Notes under the pieces: generated by a model
Told to the model about the DNA's origin: nothing
The model's input: the letters and a program-made list of their open reading frames with translations, nothing else
Databases searched by the model: none
Position numbers and translations under genes: made by a program
Source of the DNA: JAICUY01 sp963716585
Lineage (GTDB): Bacteria > Chloroflexota > Limnocylindria > QHBO01
Length of the DNA stretch: 64,000 nucleotides
Direction of reading: 5' to 3'
Assembly (NCBI GenBank): GCA_963716585.1
Contig: CAVQTN010000002.1
Coordinates: forward strand, 992,001 to 1,056,000
Shown: positions 1-7,905 of the stretch, one piece after another
How the letters are laid out: every line of letters starts with the position of its first letter
Position numbering within the stretch: the first letter of the stretch is position 1

Positions 1-625
1 TGCCCTCGTCCGGCGTCGTCTCCGGCATGATCAGCATGAATTCCTCGCCGCCGTAACGGCCGAAGACATCGGTCAGGCGGATGCTGTCGCTGATCATCGC
101 CGCCATCTGGCGCAGCACGGCATCGCCCGAGTTGTGGCCGTACGTGTCGTTGATCGGCTTGAAGCGGTCGATGTCGATGAAGGCGACCGCCAACGGCTTG
201 TGATGACGCCCGGCGCGCTCGACCTCGGCGACCAGCACGCTGAGCAGCGTCTCACGATTGATCACGCCGGTGAGCCGGTCGTGGCTGGCCTGCGCCTCGA
301 CCCGCAGGAAGGCGCCGGCCGCCGCGTTGAAGGCGCGCGCCAAGCGTCGCTCGGCCGGGATGCCGGCCTCCTTCAGGTGGATCGGCGTGTCCGCCTCGAG
401 CGTGGTCTCGAGCGCACGAGCGATCCTGTTCAGTCGCCAGCCGACATAGCTCCAGGCCAGGAGCGCCATGGTCATCACTCCGGCCACCGCGGCGAGGCCC
501 ACCAGCGCCAGCAGGGTTCCGCGGTCAGCCTGCTCGAGACCGATCATCTGGGCCGCCACCAGCGCCGCGCACAGCGCCACGGCAAGTGGGGCCATGAAAC
601 CCAGCGCTCGGGCGAATCGAAGCAT
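1..625 (-). CDS. GGDEF-domain diguanylate cyclase, membrane-bound, C-terminus cut by window edge
   Basis: This would be a membrane-anchored enzyme making c-di-GMP from two GTP. It was read by translating leftwards from ATG at 625, which has a GGAGG about six bases upstream. The first ~65 residues contain two hydrophobic segments. A short linker follows, then a GGDEF domain that begins at the DRLTGVINR motif. The active-site loop is RYGGEEF, the GGEEF variant that is active in the family. RLTD lies five residues before it and matches the product-inhibition I-site RxxD. The end of the domain runs off the window at base 1. The gene is divergent from purF, and the 253-base gap between them must hold both promoters. 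The function class is clear; the input signal is unknown. Confidence 0.9.
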   Translation of the reverse strand, partial: MLRFARALGFMAPLAVALCAALVAAQMIGLEQADRGTLLALVGLAAVAGVMTMALLAWSYVGWRLNRIARALETTLEADTPIHLKEAGIPAERRLARAFNAAAGAFLRVEAQASHDRLTGVINRETLLSVLVAEVERAGRHHKPLAVAFIDIDRFKPINDTYGHNSGDAVLRQMAAMISDSIRLTDVFGRYGGEEFMLIMPETTPDEG

Positions 626-878
626 CGAACCTCCGGATTGGGCACGAGGTAGTGCTCGGCGAAGGATGCGCGCGGCGGCCCATGGCGGCCATGGCCCGAT
701 GGTCCGGCGGCGCATCGCGGCACCGTCGCGCAGGGGCACCGCGGGGCCTCGGTGCGGTGCGATGCAGTACCTCGACGGTACTCCTGCCGGCCGATTTCGA
801 TGGCAAGAATCGAGACACGTCGCCCGGGGTGGGCGGCTATCATCGACCCGTGCCACGTTCGACCGCAGCGCGCTGACG

Positions 879-2343
879 ATGTCAGGACCGACGCCTGCGC
901 AGCCGGTCGCCGAGCTACCCCTCTATCAACCGCACGGTCCGCGCGAAGCGTGCGGCGTGATCGGCATCCACGCCCCGGGGGTGGACGTCACGCGGCTCGC
1001 CTACTTCGGCCTCCACGCGCTGCAGCATCGTGGGCAGGAATCGGCCGGCATCGCGACCAGCAACGGATCGGCCCTCAAGCTGCACAAGCGGCTTGGGCTG
1101 GTCAGCCAGGTGTTCGACGTCGAGGCGCTGGATCGGCTGTCGGACGGCAACGACGCGCGGATCGCCATCGGGCACACCCGCTATAGCACCACCGGCAGCA
1201 ACAGCCTGCCCAATGTGCAGCCGGTCTACGCCGGCAGCGACCTCGGCGAGCTGATGCTCGGCCACAACGGCAACCTGGTGAACGCCACCGGCCTGCGCGA
1301 CGAGCTGACCGAGCAGGGCGTCGACTTCGTCACGGCGTCCGACACCGAGGTGCTGGTCAAGCTCATCGCCCACGCGCCGGGACGGACATGGCAGCAGCGC
1401 GTCGAGCATGCCTTCCACCGGGCCAGCGGCGCGTACACCTTCACCATGCTGACGTCGACGGCGCTGGTGGCGGCGCGCGACCCGATCGGCTTCCGGCCAC
1501 TGGCGCTCGGCCGGTTGCCCGCCGGCGGCTGGGCGGTCGCCAGCGAGAGCGTTGCGCTGGACGCCATGGGCGCGCGGTTCGTGCGCGACGTGGAGGCTGG
1601 CGAGATCCTGGTCATCGACGACGACGGCGTGCATTCGCATCGGCCTCCCATGGGCCAGAACCGCGAGCGGCTGTGCATCTTCGAATACGTCTACCTGGCG
1701 CGGCCGGACAGCGTCATCGGCGGCAAGCTGCTGTACGAGGCCCGGCTGCGCATGGGCCAGCGCCTGGCGCTGGAGCATCCGGCGCAGGCCGATGTGGTCA
1801 TCCCGGTGCCCGACTCGGCGATCCCCGCCGCCATCGGCTACGCCGAAGCCGCCGGCCTGCCCTACGGCGAAGGCCTGATCAAGAGCCGATACATCGGGCG
1901 CACGTTCATCCAGCCGGCACAGAGCAACCGCGACGAGGCGGTGCGCATGAAGTTCAACCCGCTGCCCGAGGTGCTGCGCGACAAGCGAGTGGTGGTCGTC
2001 GACGATTCGATCGTGCGCGGCACCACGACCGCGCCGATCGTGGCCATGCTGCGGCGCGCCGGCGCGCGCGAGGTCGCACGTCCGCATCCACTCACCACAG
2101 ATGCAGTACCCGTGCTACATGGGCGTCGACACCGGCCGGCGCTCCGAGCTCATTGCGGCGACGCATACGCTCGAGGAGATCCGCGTCGGGATCGGCGCCG
2201 ACTCGCTGGGCTACCTGTCGCAGGAGGGCCTGGAGGCGGCGGTGGGCCGTGGCGAGGGCCGGCACTGCACCGCCTGCTTCGACGGACGCTATCCCACCGA
2301 CGTCCCGCTCGACGTCGACAAGTTCGCGCTCGAGCGAGGCTGA
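879..2343 (+). CDS. purF: amidophosphoribosyltransferase (PurF), interrupted by a +1 frameshift near 2075
   Basis: This is the first enzyme of de novo purine synthesis: glutamine plus PRPP gives phosphoribosylamine. From ATG 879 there is a propeptide of about 24 residues before the catalytic cysteine in ACGVIGI, then the Ntn-hydrolase domain (LQHRGQESAGI) and the phosphoribosyltransferase domain with the PRPP loop VVVVDDSIVRGTTT. Cysteines in RLCIFEY, QYPCYMG and HCTACFDG match the four ligands of the [4Fe-4S] cluster in Bacillus-type PurF. The frame breaks at about 2075: one extra base in GAGGTCGCACGTC destroys EVHVRI, and the protein resumes one frame over through QMQYPCYMG to the stop at 2343. 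The corrected length is about 487 residues, normal for the family. purM follows after five bases. The break is either a sequencing error or a real lesion. Confidence 0.92.
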
Positions 2344-2348
2344 CCGGC

Positions 2349-3380
2349 ATGGCCAGGAGTTACCGCGAGGCGGGTGTCGACATCGACGAGGGACGGCGGG
2401 CGGTCGACCTGATCGCACGCGCGGCGGCGGCGACCTCGACGCCCGCCGTCCTCAGCGGCATCGGCGGCTTCGGGTCGCTGTTCCGATTCGATCCTTCGAC
2501 GCATCCCGACCCGGTGCTGGTGGCATCAACTGATGGCGTGGGCACCAAGCTGAAGGTGGCGCTGGCGCTGGGCCGCAATGACACGATCGGGGTGGACCTC
2601 GTGCATCACTGCATCAATGACATCGCGGTGCAAGGGGCCGATCCGCTCTTCTTCCTCGACTACCTGGCCATCGGCTCGCTGCGGGCAGACGTCGTCGGCG
2701 AGATCGTCGGCGGGATTGCCGCTGCCTGTTCGGCCTCTGGCCTGGCGCTGGTCGGCGGCGAGACGGCTGAGCTTCCCGACGTGTACCGCGGCGACGACTA
2801 CGACCTGGCGGGGTTCATCGTTGGCGTCGTGGCACGTCGCGATGTGATCGACGGCTCACGGGTGCGCGCGGGCGACGTGCTGCTGGGGCTGCCGTCGAGC
2901 GGTCTGCACACCAACGGCTACTCGCTGGCGCGGCGGGTCCTGCCGCAGGCGCAGTGGGAATTCTCGGCGCCGGGGCTGGAGGGAACGATCGGGGAGGCGT
3001 TGCTCGCGCCGCATCGTTCCTACCTGGACGAGATCCGGCTCCTGCGCCGCGCGCTGCGCGAGGCCGGCGGTGATGTGCTGGCCTTCGCGCACCTGACCGG
3101 CGGTGGCTGGATCGACAACATCCCGCGCACGCTGCCCGACGGCCTGGGCGTCGAGGTCGCGACCGGGTCTTGGCGCGTGCCGCCGATCTTCAACCTCATC
3201 CAGCAGCGCGGCGACATCCCGAACGAGGAGATGGTGCGCACCTTCAACCTGGGAATCGGCCTGACCTTCGTGGTGCGCGAGTCGCTCGTCGAGGCGGCCG
3301 TGGGCGCGCTGCCTGAGGCGGTGCGCCTGGGCCGCGTGGTCGAGCCCGAACCCGGGCAGTCCCTCGTGGGGTTCGTCTGA
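2349..3380 (+). CDS. purM: phosphoribosylformylglycinamidine cyclo-ligase (PurM, AIR synthetase)
   Basis: PurM performs the ATP-dependent ring closure of FGAM to AIR, step five of purine synthesis. The 343-residue length is typical. Visible family motifs are the ATP/Mg loop STDGVGTKLKVAL, GGETAELPDVY, LPSSGLHTNGYSLAR and, near the C-terminus, LTGGGWIDNIPRTLPDG. The start is ATG 2349, five bases after the purF stop, so the two genes are co-transcribed. The same reading frame is open far upstream through purF because of the purF frameshift, but the PurM fold begins at ARSYREAGVDID, which supports ATG 2349 rather than a fusion. purN follows after 30 bases. Confidence 0.96.
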   Translation: MARSYREAGVDIDEGRRAVDLIARAAAATSTPAVLSGIGGFGSLFRFDPSTHPDPVLVASTDGVGTKLKVALALGRNDTIGVDLVHHCINDIAVQGADPLFFLDYLAIGSLRADVVGEIVGGIAAACSASGLALVGGETAELPDVYRGDDYDLAGFIVGVVARRDVIDGSRVRAGDVLLGLPSSGLHTNGYSLARRVLPQAQWEFSAPGLEGTIGEALLAPHRSYLDEIRLLRRALREAGGDVLAFAHLTGGGWIDNIPRTLPDGLGVEVATGSWRVPPIFNLIQQRGDIPNEEMVRTFNLGIGLTFVVRESLVEAAVGALPEAVRLGRVVEPEPGQSLVGFV

Positions 3381-3410
3381 GTTCGGAGGCGGCATGAGCC
3401 CAACCCGCCA

Positions 3411-4010
3411 ATGAGACTTGGCGTCCTCGTCTCCGGACGCGGGTCGAACCTCGAGGCGGTGCTCGGTGCGGTCGCCGGGCGGCAGTTGGCCGGCATCGAG
3501 CCGGCACTGGTCGTCAGCAACCATTCCGGCGTTCGCGCGCTGCACGTCGCGGCGCGCCATGGCGTGGCCCTGCTGACCCTGCGCCGGCGCGACTTTGCGA
3601 GCGGGGAGGCGCGGGACTCGGCCATCGGTCAGGCAATGACCGAGGCCGGAGCCGACCTCGTCCTGCTGGCCGGCTACGACCAGCTGTTGCGGCGCAGCTA
3701 TTTCGACGCCTTCGGCGGGCGCACGATCAACGTCCATCCAAGCCTGCTGCCAAAGCACGGCGGCCGGGGGATGATGGGCCTGGCGGTGCACGCATCGGTC
3801 CTGGCGGCGGGAGACGCAGAGACCGGGGTGACCATCCACGAGGTCACCGGCGAGCTCGACGCCGGGCCGCCGCTGCTGCGGGTTCGGGTGCCGGTGCAGC
3901 CCGGTGACACGCCGGAGCGGCTGGCCGAACGGGTCCTGGCGGTGGAGCATCGGTTGGTCGTGCAGGTGCTGTGCGAGATTGCCATGAGTCGGTCGGCAAG
4001 CGAGCGCTGA
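3411..4010 (+). CDS. purN: phosphoribosylglycinamide formyltransferase (PurN)
   Basis: PurN transfers a formyl group from 10-formyl-THF to GAR, step three of purine synthesis. The N-terminal VSGRGSNLEA is the phosphate-binding loop. INVHPSLLPKHGG carries the catalytic Asn and His, and the later GVTIHEVTGELDAGP carries the conserved Asp. At 199 residues it is the usual length for a monofunctional enzyme. ATG 3411 was chosen because an earlier ATG at 3394 runs into a stop after six codons. The gene is the last of the purF-purM-purN block. Confidence 0.95.
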   Translation: MRLGVLVSGRGSNLEAVLGAVAGRQLAGIEPALVVSNHSGVRALHVAARHGVALLTLRRRDFASGEARDSAIGQAMTEAGADLVLLAGYDQLLRRSYFDAFGGRTINVHPSLLPKHGGRGMMGLAVHASVLAAGDAETGVTIHEVTGELDAGPPLLRVRVPVQPGDTPERLAERVLAVEHRLVVQVLCEIAMSRSASER

Positions 4011-4123
4011 CCCAGGTCGGGGTGGTCACCGCGGAGCATGGGCGACGAAATCGAGCGCCGGTACGTCCCATGCTAGGATGACCCGCGCGTCGCATCGGCG
4101 CAGCTAGCAGAGGCGAACCCAGA

Positions 4124-4732
4124 ATGCCTGACGGCCTGCCGGATCCGGGAAAGATCTGGAACGACTTCATCAACAACCCGATCGTCGGCCTCGCCGGGCA
4201 GCTGATCGTGATCTACGCAGTGCTCCTCTGGCTGGGCACCGCCTACTGGGCCTTCCGCGACATGCAGGCCCGCACCGAGAACCCCATCCTGCCGTACTTC
4301 GCGGCGGCTTTGATCATCTTCTTCACGCCGCTGCTGTTCCTGTTCGCGGTGATCCTGTACCTCATCATCCGGCCGCGCGAGTCGCTGGCCGAGGTCTACG
4401 AGCGATCGCTGGCGGAGGAGAGCCTGCTGGCCGAAGTCGAGAAGAATGCGCTGTGCCCGGTCTGCCGCGACCGCGTCGAGAGCGACTGGCTGGTCTGCCC
4501 GAATTGCCGCACGCGGCTGCACCGGGTCTGCCCGTCGTGCAATCGCCTGGCCGATCCGTCCTGGCCGCTGTGCGCCTACTGCGGCCGCGAGTTCGAGCGG
4601 GCACCGCAACGTCCCGCCGATCGCGTGGCGGCATCGCGCGTTGCGCCGCGCCCTGAGCCGCAGGCCGGCGAGCGCGGCGACGTGACGGCGGATCACACGC
4701 CGCTGCGGCGCGCGACCAACCCCAACCCGTAG
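4124..4732 (+). CDS. membrane protein with C-terminal double zinc ribbon
   Basis: This 202-residue protein has two predicted membrane segments (about residues 22-43 and 56-82). After a charged helix come two zinc-ribbon units with paired CxxC motifs: C111/C114 with C125/C128, and C136/C139 with C150/C153. The last ~45 residues are Pro/Arg-rich and look disordered. The ribbons resemble the double zinc ribbon (DZR) family, a common small-module fold with no fixed function. The gene lies 15 bases before a CPBP membrane protease gene, so the two may be co-expressed. No enzymatic role can be assigned; a structural or protein-binding role in the membrane is a guess. Confidence 0.82.
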   Translation: MPDGLPDPGKIWNDFINNPIVGLAGQLIVIYAVLLWLGTAYWAFRDMQARTENPILPYFAAALIIFFTPLLFLFAVILYLIIRPRESLAEVYERSLAEESLLAEVEKNALCPVCRDRVESDWLVCPNCRTRLHRVCPSCNRLADPSWPLCAYCGREFERAPQRPADRVAASRVAPRPEPQAGERGDVTADHTPLRRATNPNP

Positions 4733-4747
4733 CGGCGCCCCCGCGCC

Positions 4748-5782
4748 TTGACCGACCAGGCACCCCCGGGGTGGCAGCAGCCTGAGCCGTCGGCTGCCTG
4801 GCAGGAGCTGACTTCGCCGCCCTCGACCTGGGGGCCGCCCGCGCCTCCGCCGCTGAGCCCCCACCGCGGCTGGCAATGGACCTCGATCGGGATCATGGTG
4901 TCCGGTTTCATCGTGGCGTTGTTCGCAATCGGCATCCGGGCGGCGGCGGTGCAGCGGCCCGAGCTCCACATCAGCCCGGTGTATGCCGGCGTCCTGCTGA
5001 TTCTCGGCGCCGTGCTGCTCGTCTGCGGCTGCCTGTTGAACCTCGGCCGCGGGCTCGTGGTGCGTCGGTCGCTGCCGGCGCCGCGCTATCGGGGCGGCTC
5101 CATCGGGGTCATGCTGCTGCTGGCGGCGGTCGTGGCCAACGCCGTCTCGTTCGCTTTCAGCGACGACCTGCTGGTGGTGATGACCGGCACAGGGTCGCTC
5201 AGCGACTTCGGCACGCTCGTGCTGCTGACCATCCTGCAGGTCAGCTTGATGGTCATCACCGCCGTCTTCGTCCTCTGGCCTGGCGCGCTGGCCGGCACCG
5301 ATTTCTTCTCGGGCAGCACGCCCCGCGCGATCGTGACCGGTGTGCTGTGGGGCGTCCCGGCCTGGGTGGTCGCCACGCTGCTGGCCGCCGTCGTCGCCAG
5401 GCTGCTGGCCCTGTTCGGCATCCAGCCGCAGCCGCAGGCCGCCAGGCAGTTCATCGACCTCGCCGACCCGTGGATCGCCATCCTGGCGACCGTGGTCGTC
5501 GCGCCCATCGCCGAGGAGCTCTTCTTCCGCGGCGTCGCGCTCAACGCCTGGGCGCGCGAGTACGGCGTACGCCGCGCCGTCGTCCTGTCGGCACTGCTGT
5601 TCGCGCTCATTCATCTCTCGCTGGCCGCCTTCATTCCGATCTTCGTGCTGGGGCTGCTGCTGGCCGTCATCTATCGGCGCACGGGGAACCTCGCCAGCAA
5701 CATCGCGCTGCACGCCACCTTCAATGCGATCGGCGTCGCGCTGGCCCTGCTCGTCCGCTTCGGCGTCGGTCCGGGCAGCTGA
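4748..5782 (+). CDS. CPBP family intramembrane glutamic endopeptidase (CAAX protease-like)
   Basis: This is a polytopic membrane protein of 344 residues with about eight hydrophobic segments after a Pro/Trp-rich cytoplasmic N-terminus. The C-terminal half carries the CPBP/Abi signature: EELFFRG, then FALIHL and, in the last helix, HATFNAIG. These supply the Glu, Arg, His and Asn residues of the active site known from Rce1 and its bacterial relatives. TTG at 4748 is the furthest upstream start and lies 15 bases after the zinc-ribbon gene. The substrate is unknown; family members act in bacteriocin immunity, peptide maturation or membrane-protein processing. Confidence 0.88.
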   Translation: MTDQAPPGWQQPEPSAAWQELTSPPSTWGPPAPPPLSPHRGWQWTSIGIMVSGFIVALFAIGIRAAAVQRPELHISPVYAGVLLILGAVLLVCGCLLNLGRGLVVRRSLPAPRYRGGSIGVMLLLAAVVANAVSFAFSDDLLVVMTGTGSLSDFGTLVLLTILQVSLMVITAVFVLWPGALAGTDFFSGSTPRAIVTGVLWGVPAWVVATLLAAVVARLLALFGIQPQPQAARQFIDLADPWIAILATVVVAPIAEELFFRGVALNAWAREYGVRRAVVLSALLFALIHLSLAAFIPIFVLGLLLAVIYRRTGNLASNIALHATFNAIGVALALLVRFGVGPGS

Positions 5783-5832
5783 TAAGCCGCCGGTAAGCGG
5801 CTGGTGATGGCCGGTGTCGTAGCCTCGGCACA

Positions 5833-6543
5833 ATGGTTGCGCCAGTCCCGATTGCTCTCCATCCGCGACTTCAGGCCGATGCGGCTGCTCGCAGGCACAC
5901 GGCGCTCGACGTCCTGGGTCCAGCCGCGTTCGGCGAGGACCAGATCCTGGCCCTGCTGCTCGGCGGACGAGGCGGGCTTCCCGCCGCTCGCCGGCTGCTG
6001 GCCGCTCTCGGCGATCTGCCGTCGCTGGCCGAGGCGTCGTCCCGGGAACTGGCCGTGCTCGTCGGAGAGCGGCGAGCGGCAGCGGTCGTCGCGGCTTTCG
6101 AGCTCGGCCGGCGGCGGGCGGCGGCATGGCCGGACGAGCCGTGGGCGGTGCGCACCCCGGCCGACGTCGCCGAACGCCTGCTGCCGGCCATGGGTCACCT
6201 CGATCATGAAGAGCTGCGCGTGGTGCTGCTGAACACCAAGAACATCGTCACGGCGCATCGCACCGTGTACGTCGGCAACCTCGCCGGCTCATCGGTCAGG
6301 GTCGGCGAGCTCTATCGCGAGGCGGTTCGGCGCCAGGCGGCCGCGCTGGTGGTGGTCCACAACCATCCCAGCGGGGATCCGGCGCCGTCGCACGAGGACC
6401 TGAAGATCACGGCCGACCTCGCCGAGGCGGGATCGCTGCTCGACATCGAGCTGCTGGATCACCTCGTCCTGGGGCGCGACCGCTGGGTCAGCATGCGCGC
6501 GCTCGGCGCGCTGCGCGCTCAGCCGCCGAGTGCGACGTGGTAG
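5833..6543 (+). CDS. radC: RadC-like JAB domain protein (UPF0758)
   Basis: This 236-residue member of the RadC family has the usual layout. An N-terminal helical part resembles the helix-hairpin-helix region, and a C-terminal JAB/MPN domain has the metal-binding motif HNHPSGDPAPSHEDL (JAMM, HxHx7-10D type) and the preceding LNTKNIVTAHRTVYVGN strand. The start is ATG 5833. Despite the name, a repair role is not established in the family. The stop lies 25 bases inside the convergent sugar-dehydrogenase gene, so the 3' ends overlap. Confidence 0.92.
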   Translation: MVAPVPIALHPRLQADAAARRHTALDVLGPAAFGEDQILALLLGGRGGLPAARRLLAALGDLPSLAEASSRELAVLVGERRAAAVVAAFELGRRRAAAWPDEPWAVRTPADVAERLLPAMGHLDHEELRVVLLNTKNIVTAHRTVYVGNLAGSSVRVGELYREAVRRQAAALVVVHNHPSGDPAPSHEDLKITADLAEAGSLLDIELLDHLVLGRDRWVSMRALGALRAQPPSATW

Positions 6544-7784
6544 ACGCCGCCCCCACGCTGGTCGACGGCGTAGATCTCGCCGTCGTCGGCCTGCCCGAAT
6601 GAGGTGATGCCCAGGTCGGTCTGGGCCACGACCTTGGGGCTCACGGTACCCTCGTCGACCTGGAGGCTGAACACGGTGCCGGAGCAGTAATCGGCGAAGA
6701 CGTACACGCCCGTCAGATCCGGCTGTTGGCTGCCGCGGTAGACGTAGCCGCCGGTGACCGAGCATCCCTGGTCGTGGCCGTATTCCGCGATCGGCTTGAC
6801 GAAGGGCGTCTGGTCGCAGCTGTCGTTGCCGTAGCAGTGGCGGCCCTCCATCACGTTCCAGCCGTAGTTCTCACCACCGGTCGAGTCGCTCGGCTGCCGG
6901 TCGATCTCCTCCCAGCTGCCCTGCCCGACGTCGGCGATGTACAGGTCGCCAGTCTCGCGGTCGAAGCCGAAGCGCCACGGGTTGCGCAGGCCGTAGGCCC
7001 ACACCTCGGGCGCGCCACCACCGTTGGCGAACGGGTTGCCGGCCGGAATCGCGTACGCCCGCCCGTTCGTCGGGGTCCCGTCCACGTCGATGCGCAGGAT
7101 CTTGCCGAGCAGCGCGTTCGTGTTCTGGCCGTTGCCGTGTGGATCGCCAGCTGACCCGCCGTCGCCGAGCCCGACGTACAGGTAGCCGTCGGGCCCGAAC
7201 GCCAGCTCGCCGCCGTTGTGGTTGGCGAACGGCTGGTCGACGCGCAGCAGGACGTGCTCGCTCGACGGGTCGGCACTGAGCCCGTCGGCGGAGGAGCGAA
7301 GCTCGGAGACGACCGTGTTGCCATCCCGGTTCGTGTAGTCGACGAAGAACCGATGGTTCGCCTCGAAGTCGGGGTGGAAGGCGAGGCCCAGCAGGCCACG
7401 CTCGCCACCGGAGCCGACACGGTCGGTGATGTCCAGGAAAGGCTGCGGCCGCAGGTTCCCGCTCGCTTCGACGATCCGAATCGTGCCGGCCTGCTCATTG
7501 GCGTACAGCCGGTTGCTGCCGTCTCCGGCGTTCGTCAGGCTGATCGGCGAGCTCAGGCCGGCGGCGAACGGCTCGAGGCTCAGCTTGTCGGGCCCGGTGT
7601 CGATCGGTGTCGGAGCCGGCTGGCTGCTGCCGGACGCCTGGCCCGAGGCGGTCGCGCTCCGCGCAGCCTCACTCCCGGTGCCCCCTGGCGGCTGGCTCGA
7701 CGTCGCCGTCGGCGTGGCATTGCACGCGGCGAGCAGCAGCACGAGGGCGGGGAGCGCGATGCTTCGGTGCAACCGGGGAGCCAC
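6519..7784 (-). CDS. PQQ-dependent sugar dehydrogenase-like lipoprotein (soluble glucose/sorbosone dehydrogenase fold)
   Basis: This is a secreted beta-propeller of the soluble aldose-sugar dehydrogenase family. From GTG 7784 the protein (421 residues) starts with a signal sequence ending in the lipobox LLAAC, so it should be lipid-anchored outside the membrane. A Thr/Ser/Pro linker precedes the propeller. Typical motifs are ERGLLGLAFHPDF, NHNGGELAFGPDGYLYVG with the catalytic-region His, GDGGSAGDPHGNGQN, and YGLRNPWRFGFD. The open frame extends much further upstream but overlaps divergent glgE; the lipoprotein signal decides the start. Actual substrate and PQQ dependence cannot be read from sequence. 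Confidence 0.87.
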   Translation of the reverse strand: MAPRLHRSIALPALVLLLAACNATPTATSSQPPGGTGSEAARSATASGQASGSSQPAPTPIDTGPDKLSLEPFAAGLSSPISLTNAGDGSNRLYANEQAGTIRIVEASGNLRPQPFLDITDRVGSGGERGLLGLAFHPDFEANHRFFVDYTNRDGNTVVSELRSSADGLSADPSSEHVLLRVDQPFANHNGGELAFGPDGYLYVGLGDGGSAGDPHGNGQNTNALLGKILRIDVDGTPTNGRAYAIPAGNPFANGGGAPEVWAYGLRNPWRFGFDRETGDLYIADVGQGSWEEIDRQPSDSTGGENYGWNVMEGRHCYGNDSCDQTPFVKPIAEYGHDQGCSVTGGYVYRGSQQPDLTGVYVFADYCSGTVFSLQVDEGTVSPKVVAQTDLGITSFGQADDGEIYAVDQRGGGVYHVALGG

Positions 7785-7905
7785 GGGGCCGATGATCGCA
7801 TGTACGACATGTGGCCGTAGTCGCCCATCCAGGCGCACCGATCGCTGCCGGCCTCGGGAACGGGAAGGCGAGCGCGGGGACGATCGGGTAGGGTTGCCGG
7901 TAGCC

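Noticed and set aside
2060..2100. Programmed ribosomal frameshift in purF
   Set aside because: There is no slippery heptamer or downstream structure at the site, and PurF is not known to use frameshifting.
468..3380. A 970-residue open frame joining PurF and PurM
   Set aside because: The join is an artefact of the +1 shift in purF; both proteins have normal separate ends and a start codon at 2349.
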